This document shows positions 10,545 to 24,601 of a stretch of DNA of 64,000 nt, one piece after another. How positions within the stretch are numbered: position 1 is the first letter of the stretch; each line of letters opens with the position of its first letter. Source of the DNA: Paratinospora sagittata (Eukaryota > Streptophyta > Magnoliopsida > Ranunculales > Menispermaceae). The translations under genes were made by a program, and so were the position numbers. The stretch is taken from positions 19,320,286-19,384,285 of the forward strand of contig CM069603.1 in assembly GCA_035771175.1 (NCBI GenBank), in the 5' to 3' direction. A model generated the notes under the pieces. It had not been told where the DNA came from, ran no database searches, and was given only the letters and a program-made list of their open reading frames with translations.

Positions 10545-11715
10545 CACACCAGAGATCAAACTAATGCATTAGACATGAGATATGTCATCGTTCTTCGAGC
10601 TTGATCTTTGTAGACTTCGAAAGCTATTGTTTGATGTGTTCTTGATGCAAAACAGGTGATGTGTTCTTTTTTGATGTGTTATCTTACCGAGACCACTTCA
10701 TATACTTAGAGTTTTAAACAATGGATAGCCTCTGCAAATCTTAGCACAAAAGGGATAAAATGAAGAACTTGCTGAACATCAAGACAGATTGCAATTTTGA
10801 TTTAATTCGAAGCTTGTTCTTGCAAATGCAAGAATCATTACTTTCTTCTCTTGAAAAACTCTTCGGAAAGCTCAATCTAACTTGCAAAAATCGTGCGTGT
10901 TGTATTTTCGAAAATCAGAGAATGAGCATTTTATAAAATTTGAAGTTGAAGGTTAAAGAGCAAGAGTACTACAAAATGATTTGAATTCAAAACATTGTTT
11001 AATCTAAAGTTGCTTTGGGCTTGCGAGACAATGGGAATCATCTATGTGTTACTAGAGAATATTTCAATTAAGATAACCTGGCAAAACTGTGCAAGGAATA
11101 GAAAAATCGAGCAAGCAGAAGTGCCCACATTTTTCTCGTTACAAATATCAGATTTTAGTCTAAAACGTGGATAGCGTGCTATTAGGGTGTGTACCACCTT
11201 CTCTATTGACAGATAGTAGGCTATAGCTGGTCGATATACACAAACCCGAGAGGTCGAGTTTTTTAGACTTTTCGAATGATGTTATCAAGGCCTATAGCGC
11301 GCTATTGCCCATTTTACTAAAAATGAAAAAATCACTGCAACAGCTCTATAGCGAGTTATCAAAGGGGATAGCGCGCTATAGACAATTTTCCAAAAAAATA
11401 AATGTTTTATTATTGAACCCTGTCTGCGTGCAATCAACACTGATAGTGCGCTAGTGCCTTCTGAGTATTTTTGGCAAATTGCTGGATAGCCTTATTTTTG
11501 AAAAATTAATATTTTGACACTAAAGAACCATTTCATTGACTCAAAACACTTTGATATAAGATTAACACTTTTAAATAATTCAAAACTCATTGAAATTATG
11601 ATTAAAACCTTTCGGAAAACATTTTTTTCAAAATGGAATACTATATCGAAAGTGATTTTGAAGACTTTGCAAATTTCAGAGTTTAAGTGCTGAGATTGAT
11701 CGAGGGGTTACCCTA
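10545..11715 (+). repeat. Satellite monomer 10 (class A)
   Basis: Class A with G35, C598, short spacer and A782; counterpart of monomer 23. Confidence 0.97.
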
Positions 11716-12886
11716 CACACCAGAGATCAAACTAATGCATTAGACATGAAATATGTCATCGTTCTTCGAGCTTGATCTTTGTAGACTTCGAAAGCTATTG
11801 TTTGATGTGTTCTTGATGCAAAACAGGTGATGTGTTCTTTTTTGATGTGTTATCTTACCGAGACCACTTCATATACTTAGAGTTTTAAACAATGGATAGC
11901 CTCTGCAAATCTTAGCACAAAAGGGATAAAATGAAGAACTTGCTGAACATCAAGACAGATTGCAATTTTGATTTAATTCGAAGCTTGTTCTTGCAAATGC
12001 AAGAATCATTACTTTCTTCTCTTGAAAAACTCTTCGGAAAGCTCAATCTAACTTGCAAAAATCGTGCGTGTTGTATTTTCGAAAATCAGAGAATGAGCAT
12101 TTTATAAAATTTGAAGTTGAAGGTTAAAGAGCAAGAGTACTACAAAATGATTTGAATTCAAAACATTGTTTAATCTAAAGTTGCTTTGGGCTTGCGAGAC
12201 AATGGGAATCATCTATGTGTTACTAGAGAATATTTCAATTAAGATAACCTGGCAAAACTGTGCAAGGAATAGAAAAATCGAGCAAGCAGAAGTGCCCACA
12301 TTTTTCTCGTTACAAATATCAGATTTTAGTCTAAAACGTGGATAGCGTGCTATTAGGGTGTGTACCACCTTCTCTATTGACAGATAGTAGGCTATAGCTG
12401 GTCGATATACACAAACCCGAGAGGTCGAGTTTTTTAGACTTTTCGAATGATGTTATCAAGGCCTATAGCGCGCTATTGCCCATTTTACTAAAAATGAAAA
12501 AATCACTGCAACAGCTCTATAGCGAGTTATCAAAGGGGATAGCGCGCTATAGACAATTTTCCAAAAAAATAAATGTTTTATTATTGAACCCTGTCTGCGT
12601 GCAATCAACACTGATAGTGCGCTAGTGCCTTCTGAGTATTTTTGGCAAATTGCTGGATAGCCTTATTTTTGAAAAATTAATATTTTGACACTAAAGAACC
12701 ATTTCATTGACTCAAAACACTTTGATATAAGATTAACACTTTTAAATAATTCAAAACTCATTGAAATTATGATTAAAACCTTTCGGAAAACATTTTTTTC
12801 AAAATGGAATACTATATCGAAAGTGATTTTGAAGACTTTGCAAATTTCAGAGTTTAAGTGCTGAGATTGATCGAGGGGTTACCCTA
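11716..12886 (+). repeat. Satellite monomer 11 (class A)
   Basis: As monomer 10 but with A35: C598, short spacer, A782. Monomers 10 and 11 are probably a recent single-unit duplication. Counterpart of monomer 24. Confidence 0.97.
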
Positions 12887-14058
12887 CACACCAGAGATCA
12901 AACTAATGCATTAGACATGAAATATGTCATCGTTCTTCGAGCTTGATCTTTGTAGACTTCGAAAGCTATTGTTTGATGTGTTCTTGATGCAAAACAGGTG
13001 ATGTGTTCTTTTTTGATGTGTTATCTTACCGAGACCACTTCATATACTTAGAGTTTTAAACAATGGATAGCCTCTGCAAATCTTAGCACAAAAGGGATAA
13101 AATGAAGAACTTGCTGAACATCAAGACACATTGCAATTTTGATTCAATTCGAAGCTTGTTCTTGCAAATGCAAGAATCATTACTTTCTTCTCTTGAAAAA
13201 CTCTTCGGAAAGCTCAATCTAACTTGCAAAAATCGTGCGTGTTGTATTTTTGAAAATCAGAGAATGAGCATTTTATAAAATTTGAAGTTGAAGGTTAAAG
13301 AGCAAGAGTACTACAAAATGATTTGAATTCAAAACATTGTTTAATCTAAAGTCGCTTTGGGCTTGCGAGACAATGGGAATCATCTATGTGTTGCTAGAGA
13401 ATATTTCAATTAAGATAACCTGGCAAAACTGTGCAAGGAATAGAAAAATCGAGCAAGCAGAAGTGCCCACATTTTTCTCGTTAGAAATATCAGATTTTAG
13501 TCTAAAACGTGGATAGCGTGCTATTAGGGTGTGTACCACCTTCTCTATTGACAGATAGTAGGCTATAGCTGGTCGATATACACAAACCCGAGAGGTCGAG
13601 TTTTTTAGACTTTTCGATTGCGTGTAATCAAGGCCTATAGCGCGCTATTGCCCATTTTACTAAAAATGGAAAAATCACGGCAACAGCTCTATAGCGAGTT
13701 ATCAAAGGGGATAGCGCGCTATAGACAATTTTCCAAAAAAATAAATGTTTTATTATTGAACCCTGTCTGCGTGCAATCAACACTGATAGTGCGCTAGTGC
13801 CTTCTGAGTATTTTTGGCAAATTGCTGGATAGCCTTATTTTTGAAAAATTAATATTTTGACACTAAAGAACCATTTCATTGACTCAAAACACTTTGATAT
13901 AAGATTAACACTTTTAAATAATTCAAAACTCATTGAAATTATGATTAAAACCTTTCGGAAAACATTTTTTTCAAAATGGAATACTATATCGAAAGTGATT
14001 TTGAAGACTTTGCAAATTTCAGAGTTTAAGTGCTGAGATTGATCGAGGGGTTACCCTA
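12887..14058 (+). repeat. Satellite monomer 12 (partly class B)
   Basis: The left part has T113, T229 and C243; the rest is class B (C467, G507, GTAATC spacer, G792). It is a probable mosaic between a C243-type and a class B monomer, with the switch between 243 and 467. Confidence 0.97.
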
Positions 14059-15229
14059 CACACCAGAGATCAAACTAATGCATTAGACATGAAATATGTC
14101 ATCGTTCTTCGAGCTTGATCTTTGTAGACTTCGAAAGCTATTGTTTGATGTGTTCTTGATGCAAAACAGGTGATGTGTTCTTTTTTGATGTGTTATCTTA
14201 CCGAGACCACTTCATATACTTAGAGTTTTAAACAATGGATAGCCTCTGCAAATCTTAGCACAAAAGGGATAAAATGAAGAACTTGCTGAACATCAAGACA
14301 GATTGCAATTTTGATTTAATTCGAAGCTTGTTCTTGCAAATGCAAGAATCATTACTTTCTTCTCTTGAAAAACTCTTCGGAAAGCTCAATCTAACTTGCA
14401 AAAATCGTGCGTGTTGTATTTTCGAAAATCAGAGAATGAGCATTTTATAAAATTTGAAGTTGAAGGTTAAAGAGCAAGAGTACTACAAAATGATTTGAAT
14501 TCAAAACATTGTTTAATCTAAAGTTGCTTTGGGCTTGCGAGACAATGGGAATCATCTATGTGTTACTAGAGAATATTTCAATTAAGATAACCTGGCAAAA
14601 CTGTGCAAGGAATAGAAAAATCGAGCAAGCAGAAGTGCCCACATTTTTCTCGTTAGAAATATCAGATTTTAGTCTAAAACGTGGATAGCGTGCTATTAGG
14701 GTGTGTACCACCTTCTCTATTGACAGATAGTAGGCTATAGCTGGTCGATATACACAAACCCGAGAGGTCGAGTTTTTTAGACTTTTCGAATGATGTTATC
14801 AAGGCCTATAGCGCGCTATTGCCCATTTTACTAAAAATGGAAAAATCACTGCAACAGCTCTATAGCGAGTTATCAAAGGGGATAGCGCGCTATAGACAAT
14901 TTTCCAAAAAAATAAATGTTTTATTATTGAACCCTGTCTGCGTGCAATCAACACTGATAGTGCGCTAGTGCCTTCTGAGTATTTTTGGCAAATTGCTGGA
15001 TAGCCTTATTTTTGAAAAATTAATATTTTGACACTAAAGAACCATTTCATTGACTCAAAACACTTTGATATAAGATTAACACTTTTAAATAATTCAAAAC
15101 TCATTGAAATTATGATTAAAACCTTTCGGAAAACATTTTTTTCAAAATGGAATACTATATCGAAAGTGATTTTGAAGACTTTGCAAATTTCAGAGTTTAA
15201 GCGCTGAGATTGATCGAGGGGTTACCCTA
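14059..15229 (+). repeat. Satellite monomer 13 (class A)
   Basis: Class A, short spacer, C1144; same marker set as monomer 4. Confidence 0.97.
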
Positions 15230-16401
15230 CACACCAGAGATCAAACTAATGCATTAGACATGAAATATGTCATCGTTCTTCGAGCTTGATCTTTGTAGAC
15301 TTCGAAAGCTATTGTTTGATGTGTTCTTGATGCAAAACAGGCGATGTGTTCTTTTTTGATGTGTTATCTTACCGAGACCACTTCATATACTTAGAGTTTT
15401 AAACAATGGATAGCCTCTGCAAATCTTAGCACAAAAGGGATAAAATGAAGAACTTGCAGAACATCAAGACAGATTGCAATTTTGATTCAATTCGAAGCTT
15501 GTTCTTGCAAATGCAAGAATCATTACTTTCTTCTCTTGAAAAACTCTTCGGAAAGCTCAATCTAACTTGCAAAAATCGTGCGTGTTGTATTTTTGAAAAT
15601 CAGAGAATGAGCATTTTATAAAATTTGAAGTTGAAGGTTAAAGAGCAAGAGTACTACAAAATGATTTGAATTCAAAACATTGTTTAATCTAAAGTCGCTT
15701 TGGGCTTGCGAGACAATGGGAATCATCTATGTGTTGCTAGAGAATATTTCAATTAAGATAACCTGGCAAAACTGTGCAAGGAATAGAAAAATCGAGCAAG
15801 CAGAAGTGCCCACATTTTTCTCGTTAGAAATATCAGATTTTAGTCTAAAACGTGGATAGCGTGCTATTAGGGTGTGTACCACCTTCTCTATTGACAGATA
15901 GTAGGCTATAGCTGGTCGATATACACAAACCCGAGAGGTCGAGTTTTTTAGACTTTTCGATTGCGTGTAATCAAGGCCTATAGCGCGCTATTGCCCATTT
16001 TACTAAAAATGGAAAAATCACGGCAACAGCTCTATAGCGAGTTATCAAAGGGGATAGCGCGCTATAGACAATTTTCCAAAAAAATAAATGTTTTATTATT
16101 GAACCCTGTCTGCGTGCAATCAACACTGATAGTGCGCTAGTGCCTTCTGAGTATTTTTGGCAAATTGCTGGATAGCCTAATTTTTGAAAAATTAATATTT
16201 TGACACTAAAGAACCATTTCATTGACTCAAAACACTTTGATATAAGATTAACACTTTTAAATAATTCAAAACTCATTGAAATTATGATTAAAACCTTTCG
16301 GAAAACATTTTTTTCAAAATGGAATACTATATCGAAAGTGATTTTGAAGACTTTGCAAATTTCAGAGTTTAAGTGCTGAGATTGATCGAGGGGTTACCCT
16401 A
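15230..16401 (+). repeat. Satellite monomer 14 (class B)
   Basis: Class B with A949. Apart from C773 it matches monomer 5, including the chance 101-codon minus-strand frame at 15971-16276. Confidence 0.97.
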
Positions 16402-17572
16402 CACACCAGAGATCAAACTAATGCATTAGACATGAAATATGTCATCGTTCTTCGAGCTTGATCTTTGTAGACTTCGAAAGCTATTGTTTGATGTGTTCTT
16501 GATGCAAAACAGGTGATGTGTTCTTTTTTGATGTGTTATCTTACCGAGACCACTTCATATACTTAGAGTTTTAAACAATGGATAGCCTCTGCAAATCTTA
16601 GCACAAAAGGGATAAAATGAAGAACTTGCTGAACATCAAGACAGATTGCAATTTTGATTTAATTCGAAGCTTGTTCTTGCAAATGCAAGAATCATTACTT
16701 TCTTCTCTTGAAAAACTCTTCGGAAAGCTCAATCTAACTTGCAAAAATCGTGCGTGTTGTATTTTCGAAAATCAGAGAATGAGCATTTTATAAAATTTGA
16801 AGTTGAAGGTTAAAGAGCAAGAGTACTACAAAATGATTTGAATTCAAAACATTGTTTAATCTAAAGTTGCTTTGGGCTTGCGAGACAATGGGAATCATCT
16901 ATGTGTTACTAGAGAATATTTCAATTAAGATAACCTGGCAAAACTGTGCAAGGAATAGAAAAATCGAGCAAGCAGAAGTGCCCACATTTTTCTCTTTAGA
17001 AATATCAGATTTTAGTCTAAAACGTGGATAGCGTGCTATTAGGGTGTGTACCACCTTCTCTATTGACAGATAGTAGGCTATAGCTGGTCGATATACACAA
17101 ACCCGAGAGGTCGAGTTTTTTAGACTTTTCGAATGATGTTATCAAGGCCTATAGCGCGCTATTGCCCATTTTACTAAAAATGGAAAAATCACTGCAACAG
17201 CTCTATAGCGAGTTATCAAAGGGGATAGCGCGCTATAGACAATTTTCCAAAAAAATAAATGTTTTATTATTGAACCCTGTCTGCGTGCAATCAACACTGA
17301 TAGTGCGCTAGTGCCTTCTGAGTATTTTTGGCAAATTGCTGGATAGCCTTATTTTTGAAAAATTAATATTTTGACACTAAAGAACCATTTCATTGACTCA
17401 AAACACTTTGATATAAGATTAACACTTTTAAATAATTCAAAACTCATTGAAATTATGATTAAAACCTTTCGGAAAACATTTTTTTCAAAATGGAATACTA
17501 TATCGAAAGTGATTTTGAAGACTTTGCAAATTTCAGAGTTTAAGCGCTGAGATTGATCGAGGGGTTACCCTA
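16402..17572 (+). repeat. Satellite monomer 15 (class A)
   Basis: Class A with T594 (shared with monomer 6), short spacer and C1144. The right half differs from monomer 6, so the block copied from 2343-7028 ends inside this monomer. Confidence 0.97.
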
Positions 17573-18743
17573 CACACCAGAGATCAAACTAATGCATTAG
17601 ATATGAAATATGTCATCGTTCTTCGAGCTTGATCTTTGTAGACTTCGAAAGCTATTGTTTGATGTGTTCTTGATGCAAAACAGGCGATGTGTTCTTTTTT
17701 GATGTGTTATCTTACCGAGACCACTTCATATACTTAGAGTTTTAAACAATGGATAGCCTCTGCAAATCTTAGCACAAAAGGGATAAAATGAAGAACTTGC
17801 AGAACATCAAGACAGATTGCAATTTTGATTCAATTCGAAGCTTGTTCTTGCAAATGCAAGAATCATTACTTTCTTCTCTTGAAAAACTCTTCGGAAAGCT
17901 CAATCTAACTTGCAAAAATCGTGCGTGTTGTATTTTTGAAAATCAGAGAATGAGCATTTTATAAAATTTGAAGTTGAAGGTTAAAGAGCAAGAGTACTAC
18001 AAAATGATTTGAATTCAAAACATTGTTTAATCTAAAGTCGCTTTGGGCTTGCGAGACAATGGGAATCATCTATGTGTTGCTAGAGAATATTTCAATTAAG
18101 ATAACCTGGCAAAACTGTGCAAGGAATAGAAAAATCGAGCAAGCAGAAGTGCCCACATTTTTCTCGTTAGAAATATCAGATTTTAGTCTAAAACGTGGAT
18201 AGCGTGCTATTAGGGTGTGTACCACCTTCTCTATTGACAGATAGTAGGCTATAGCTGGTCGATATACACAAACCCGAGAGGTCGAGTTTTTTAGACTTTT
18301 CGAATGATGTTATCAAGGCCTATAGCGCGCTATTGCCCATTTTACTAAAAATGGAAAAATCACTGCAACAGCTCTATAGCGAGTTATCAAAGGGGATAGC
18401 GCGCTATAGACAATTTTCCAAAAAAATAAATGTTTTATTATTGAACCCTGTCTGCGTGCAATCAACACTGATAGTGCGCTAGTGCCTTCTGAGTATTTTT
18501 GGCAAATTGCTGGATAGCCTTATTTTTGAAAAATTAATATTTTGACACTAAAGAACCATTTCATTGACTCAAAACACTTTGATATAAGATTAACACTTTT
18601 AAATAATTCAAAACTCATTGAAATTATGATTAAAACCTTTCGGAAAACATTTTTTTCAAAATGGAATACTATATCGAAAGTGATTTTGAAGACTTTGCAA
18701 ATTTCAGAGTTTAAGCGCTGAGATTGATCGAGGGGTTACCCTA
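17573..18743 (+). repeat. Satellite monomer 16 (B-to-A mosaic)
   Basis: The left half is class B (C113, A229, C259, T365, C467, G507). The right part is class A (short spacer, T792, C1144). The switch lies between 507 and about 730. It also carries a private T30. Confidence 0.97.
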
Positions 18744-19915
18744 CACACCAGAGATCAAACTAATGCATTAGACATGAAATATGTCATCGTTCTTCGAGCT
18801 TGATCTTTGTAGACTTCGAAAGCTATTGTTTGATGTGTTCTTGATGCAAAACAGGCGATGTGTTCTTTTTTGATGTGTTATCTTACCGAGACCACTTCAT
18901 ATACTTAGAGTTTTAAACAATGGATAGCCTCTGCAAATCTTAGCACAAAAGGGATAAAATGAAGAACTTGCAGAACATCAAGACAGATTGCAATTTTGAT
19001 TCAATTCGAAGCTTGTTCTTGCAAATGCAAGAATCATTACTTTCTTCTCTTGAAAAACTCTTCGGAAAGCTCAATCTAACTTGCAAAAATCGTGCGTGTT
19101 GTATTTTTGAAAATCAGAGAATGAGCATTTTATAAAATTTGAAGTTGAAGGTTAAAGAGCAAGAGTACTACAAAATGATTTGAATTCAAAACATTGTTTA
19201 ATCTAAAGTCGCTTTGGGCTTGCGAGACAATGGGAATCATCTATGTGTTGCTAGAGAATATTTCAATTAAGATAACCTGGCAAAACTGTGCAAGGAATAG
19301 AAAAATCGAGCAAGCAGAAGTGCCCACATTTTTCTCGTTAGAAATATCAGATTTTAGTCTAAAACGTGGATAGCGTGCTATTAGGGTGTGTACCACCTTC
19401 TCTATTGACAGATAGTAGGCTATAGCTGGTCGATATACACAAACCCGAGAGGTCGAGTTTTTTAGACTTTTCGATTGCGTGTAATCAAGGCCTATAGCGC
19501 GCTATTGCCCATTTTAGTAAAAATGGAAAAATCACGGCAACAGCTCTATAGCGAGTTATCAAAGGGGATAGCGCGCTATAGACAATTTTCCAAAAAAATA
19601 AATGTTTTATTATTGAACCCTGTCTGCGTGCAATCAACACTGATAGTGCGCTAGTGCCTTCTGAGTATTTTTGGCAAATTGCTGGATAGCCTTATTTTTG
19701 AGAAATTAATATTTTGACACTAAAGAACCATTTCATTGACTCAAAACACTTTGATATAAGATTAACACTTTTAAATAATTCAAAACTCATTGAAATTATG
19801 ATTAAAACCTTTCGGAAAACATTTTTTTCAAAATGGAATACTATATCGAAAGTGATTTTGAAGACTTTGCAAATTTCAGAGTTTAAGTGCTGAGATTGAT
19901 CGAGGGGTTACCCTA
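18744..19915 (+). repeat. Satellite monomer 17 (class B)
   Basis: Class B with G773 (shared with monomer 5) and a private G958. Confidence 0.97.
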
Positions 19916-21086
19916 CACACCAGAGATCAAACTAATGCATTAGACATGAAATATGTCATCGTTCTTCGAGCTTGATCTTTGTAGACTTCGAAAGCTATTG
20001 TTTGATGTGTTCTTAATGCAAAACAGGTGATGTGTTCTTTTTTGATGTGTTATCTTACCGAGACCACTTCATATACTTAGAGTTTTAAACAATGGATAGC
20101 CTCTGCAAATCTTAGCACAAAAGGGATAAAATGAAGAACTTGGTGAACATCAAGACAGATTGCAATTTTGATTTAATTCGAAGCTTGTTCTTGCAAATGC
20201 AAGAATCATTACTTTCTTCTTTTGAAAAACTCTTCGGAAAGCTCAATCTAACTTGCAAAAATCGTGCGTGTTGTATTTTCGAAAATCAGAGAATGAGCAT
20301 TTTATAAAATTTGAAGTTGAAGGTTAAAGAGCAAGAGTACTACAAAATGATTTGAATTCAAAACATTGTTTAATCTAAAGTTGCTTTAGGCTTGCGAGAC
20401 AATGGGAATCATCTATGTGTTACTAGAGAATATTTCAATTAAGATAACCTGGCAAAACTGTGCAAGGAATAGAAAAATCGAGCAAGCAGAAGTGCCCACA
20501 TTTTTCTCGTTAGAAATATCAGATTTTAGTCTAAAACGTGGATAGCGTGCTATTAGGGTGTGTACCACCTTCTCTATTGACAGATAGTAGGCTATAGCTG
20601 GTCGATATACACAAACCCGAGAGGTCGAGTTTTTTAGACTTTTCGATTGCGTGTTATCAAGGCCTATAGCGCGCTATTGCCCATTTTACTAAAAATGGAA
20701 AAATCACTGCAACAGCTCTATAGCGAGTTATCAAAGGGGATAGCGCGCTATAGACAATTTTCCAAAAAAATAAATGTTTTATTATTGAACCCTGTCTGCG
20801 TGCAATCAACACTGATAGTGCGCTAGTGCCTTCTGAGTATTTTTGGCAAATTGCTGGATAGCCTTATTTTTGAAAAATTAATATTTTGACACTAAAGAAC
20901 CATTTCATTGACTCAAAACACTTTGATATAAGATTAACACTTTTAAATAATTCAAAACTCATTGAAATTATGATTAAAACCTTTCGGAAAACATTTTTTT
21001 CAAAATGGAATACTATATCGAAAGTGATTTTGAAGACTTTGCAAATTTCAGAGTTTAAGTGCTGAGATTGATCGAGGGTTACCCTA
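19916..21086 (+). repeat. Satellite monomer 18
   Basis: Private A100, T306 and A473, plus G228, T259, C365, long spacer and the one-G deletion near the right end that it shares with monomer 6. That deletion opens a second copy of the chance junction frame, at 20864-21091. Confidence 0.97.
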
Positions 21087-22258
21087 CACACCAGAGATCA
21101 AACTAATGCATTAGACATGAAATATGTCATCGTTCTTCGAGCTTGATCTTTGTAGACTTCGAAAGCTATTGTTTGATGTGTTCTTGATGCAAAACAGGTG
21201 ATGTGTTCTTTTTTGATGTGTTATCTTACCGAGACCACTTCATATACTTAGAGTTTTAAACAATGGATAGCCTCTGCAAATCTTAGCACAAAAGGGATAA
21301 AATGAAGAACTTGGTGAACATCAAGACAGATTGCAATTTTGATTTAATTCGAAGCTTGTTCTTGCAAATGCAAGAATCATTACTTTCTTCTCTTGAAAAA
21401 CTCTTCGGAAAGCTCAATCTAACTTGCAAAAATCGTGCGTGTTGTATTTTTGAAAATCAGAGAATGAGCATTTTATAAAATTTGAAGTTGAAGGTTAAAG
21501 AGCAAGAGTACTACAAAATGATTTGAATTCAAAACATTGTTTAATCTAAAGTTGCTTTGGGCTTGCGTGACAATGGGAATCATCTATGTGTTGCTAGAGA
21601 ATATTTCAATTAAGATAACCTGGCAAAACTGTGCAAGGAATAGAAAAATCGAGCAAGCAGAAGTGCCCACATTTTTCTCGTTAGAAATATCAGATTTTAG
21701 TCTAAAACGTGGATAGCGTGCTATTAGGGTGTGTACCACCTTCTCTATTGACAGATAGTAGGCTATAGCTGGTCGATATACACAAACCCGAGAGGTCGAG
21801 TTTTTTAGACTTTTCGATTGCGTGTTATCAAGGCCTATAGCGCGCTATTGCCCATTTTACTAAAAATGGAAAAATCACGGCAACAGCTCTATAGCGAGTT
21901 ATCAAAGGGGATAGCGCGCTATAGACAATTTTCCAAAAAAATAAATGTTTTATTATTGAACCCTGTCTGCGTGCAATCAACACTGATAGTGCGCTAGTGC
22001 CTTCTGAGTATTTTTGGCAAATTTCTGGATAGCCTTATTTTTGAAAAATTAATATTTTGACACTAAAGAACCATTTCATTGACTCAAAACACTTTGATAT
22101 AAGATTAACACTTTTAAATAATTCAAAACTCATTGAAATTATGATTAAAACCTTTCGGAAAACATTTTTTTCAAAATGGAATACTATATCGAAAGTGATT
22201 TTGAAGACTTTGCAAATTTCAGAGTTTAAGTGCTGAGATTGATCGAGGGGTTACCCTA
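21087..22258 (+). repeat. Satellite monomer 19
   Basis: Marker set G228, T365, T482, G507, G792, T937, as in monomer 7, twelve copies upstream. Confidence 0.97.
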
Positions 22259-23429
22259 CACACCAGAGATCAAACTAATGCATTAGACATGAGATATGTC
22301 ATCGTTCTTCGAGCTTGAACTTTGTAGACTTCGAAAGCTATTGTTTGATGTGTTCTTGATGCAAAACAGGTGATGTGTTCTTTTTTGATGTGTTATCTTA
22401 CCGAGACCACTTCATATACTTAGAGTTTTAAACAATGGATAGCCTCTGCAAATCTTAGCACAAAAGGGATAAAATGAAGAACTTGCTGAACATCAAGACA
22501 GATTGCAATTTTGATTTAATTCGAAGCTTGTTCTTGCAAATGCAAGAATCATTACTTTCTTCTCTTGAAAAACTCTTCGGAAAGCTCAATCTAACTTGCA
22601 AAAATCGTGCGTGTTGTATTTTCGAAAATCAGAGAATGAGCATTTTATAAAATTTGAAGTTGAAGGTTAAAGAGCAAGAGTACTACAAAATGATTTGAAT
22701 TCAAAACATTGTTTAATCTAAAGTTGCTTTGGGCTTGCGAGACAATGGGAATCATCTATGTGTTAGTAGAGAATATTTCAATTAAGATAACCTGGCAAAA
22801 CTGTGCAAGGAATAGAAAAATCGAGCAAGCAGAAGTGCCCACATTTTTCTCGTTAGAAATATCAGATTTTAGTCTAAAACGTGGATAGCGTGCTATTAGG
22901 GTGTGTACCACCTTCTCTATTGACAGATAGTAGGCTATAGCTGGTCGATATACACAAACCCGAGAGGTCAAGTTTTTTAGACTTTTCGAATGATGTTATC
23001 AAGGCCTATAGCGCGCTATTGCCCATTTTACTAAAAATGGAAAAATCACTGCAACAGCTCTATAGCGAGTTATCAAAGGGGATAGCGCGCTATAGACAAT
23101 TTTCCAAAAAAATAAATGTTTTATTATTGAACCCTGTCTGCGTGCAATCAACACTGATAGTGCGCTAGTGCCTTCTGAGTATTTTTGGCAAATTCCTGGA
23201 AAGCCTTATTTTTGAAAAATTAATATTTTGACACTAAAGAACCATTTCATTGACTCAAAACACTTTGATATAAGATTAACACTTTTAAATAATTCAAAAC
23301 TCATTGAAATTATGATTAAAACCTTTCGGAAAACATTTTTTTCAAAATGGAATACTATATCGAAAGTGATTTTGAAGACTTTGCAAATTTCAGAGTTTAA
23401 GTGTTGAGATTGATCGAGGGGTTACCCTA
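22259..23429 (+). repeat. Satellite monomer 20 (mosaic)
   Basis: Matches monomer 8 at G35, A61, G508, C937, A943 and T1146, but has the short class A spacer and a private A712. The spacer difference in the middle of shared markers suggests a gene-conversion patch. A712 together with G508 context opens a chance minus-strand frame at 22756-22971. Confidence 0.97.
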
Positions 23430-24601
23430 CACACCAGAGATCAAACTAATGCATTAGACATGAAATATGTCATCGTTCTTCGAGCTTGATCTTTGTAGAC
23501 TTCGAAAGCTATTGTTTGATGTGTTCTTGATGCAAAACAGGTGATGTGTTCTTTTTTGATGTGTTATCTTACCGAGACCACTTCATATACTTAGAGTTTT
23601 AAACAATGGATAGCCTCTGCAAATCTTAGCACAAAAGGGATAAAATGAAGAACTTGCTGAACATCAAGACACATTGCAATTTTGATTCAATTCGAAGCTT
23701 GTTCTTGCAAATGCAAGAATCATTACTTTCTTCTCTTGAAAAACTCTTCGGAAAGCTCAATCTAACTTGCAAAAATCGTGCGTGTTGTATTTTTGAAAAT
23801 CAGAGAATGAGCATTTTATAAAATTTGAAGTTGAAGGTTAAAGAGCAAGAGTACTACAAAATGATTTGAATTCAAAACATTGTTTAATCTAAAGTTGCTT
23901 TGGGCTTGCGAGACAATGGGAATCATCTATGTGTTACTAGAGAATATTTCAATTAAGATAACCTGGCAAAACTGTGGAAGGAATAGAAAAATCGAGCAAG
24001 CAGAAGTGCCCACATTTTTCTCGTTAGAAATATCAGATTTTAGTCTAAAACGTGGATAGCGTGCTATTAGGGTGTGTACCACCTTCTCTATTGACAGATA
24101 GTAGGCTATAGCTGGTCGATATACACAAACCCGAGAGGTCGAGTTTTTTAGACTTTTCGATTGCGTGTTATCAAGGCCTATAGCGCGCTATTGCCCATTT
24201 TACTAAGAATGAAAAAATCGCTGCAACAGCTCTATAGCGAGTTATCAAAGGGGATAGCGCGCTATAGACAATTTTCCAAAAAAATAAATGTTTTATTATT
24301 GAACCCTGTCTGCGTGCAATCAACACTGATAGTGCGCTAGTGCCTTCTGAGTATTTTTGGCAAATTGCTGGATAGCCTTATTTTTGAAAAATTAATATTT
24401 TGACACAAAAGAACCATTTCATTGACTCAAAACACTTTGATATAAGATTAACACTTTTAAATAATTCAAAACTCATTGAAATTATGATTAAAACCTTTCG
24501 GAAAACATTTTTTTCAAAATGGAATACTATATCGAAAGTGATTTTGAAGACTTTGCAAATTTCAGAGTTTAAGCGCTGAGATTGATCGAGGGGTTACCCT
24601 A
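23430..24601 (+). repeat. Satellite monomer 21
   Basis: Matches monomer 9 at C243, G548, G777, A782, G790 and A977, but ends with C1144, so its right end comes from another class. Confidence 0.97.

Larger units (their letters stand above)
5858..12886 (+). repeat. Six-monomer block, copy 1 (monomers 6-11)
   Basis: Rare markers occur in the order: G-deletion, T482/T937, A61/G508/T1146, G548/A977, C598, C598. The same order is found in monomers 18-21, 23 and 24. Confidence 0.85.
12887..17572 (+). repeat. Duplicated block, copy 2 (monomers 12-15)
   Basis: Echo of 2343-7028. The best preserved pair is monomers 5 and 14, which differ at one base in my reading. Confidence 0.75.

Noticed and set aside
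22756..22971. 71-codon minus-strand frame
   Set aside because: It depends on variants of monomer 20, is absent from most other copies, and spans the palindrome region; chance frame.
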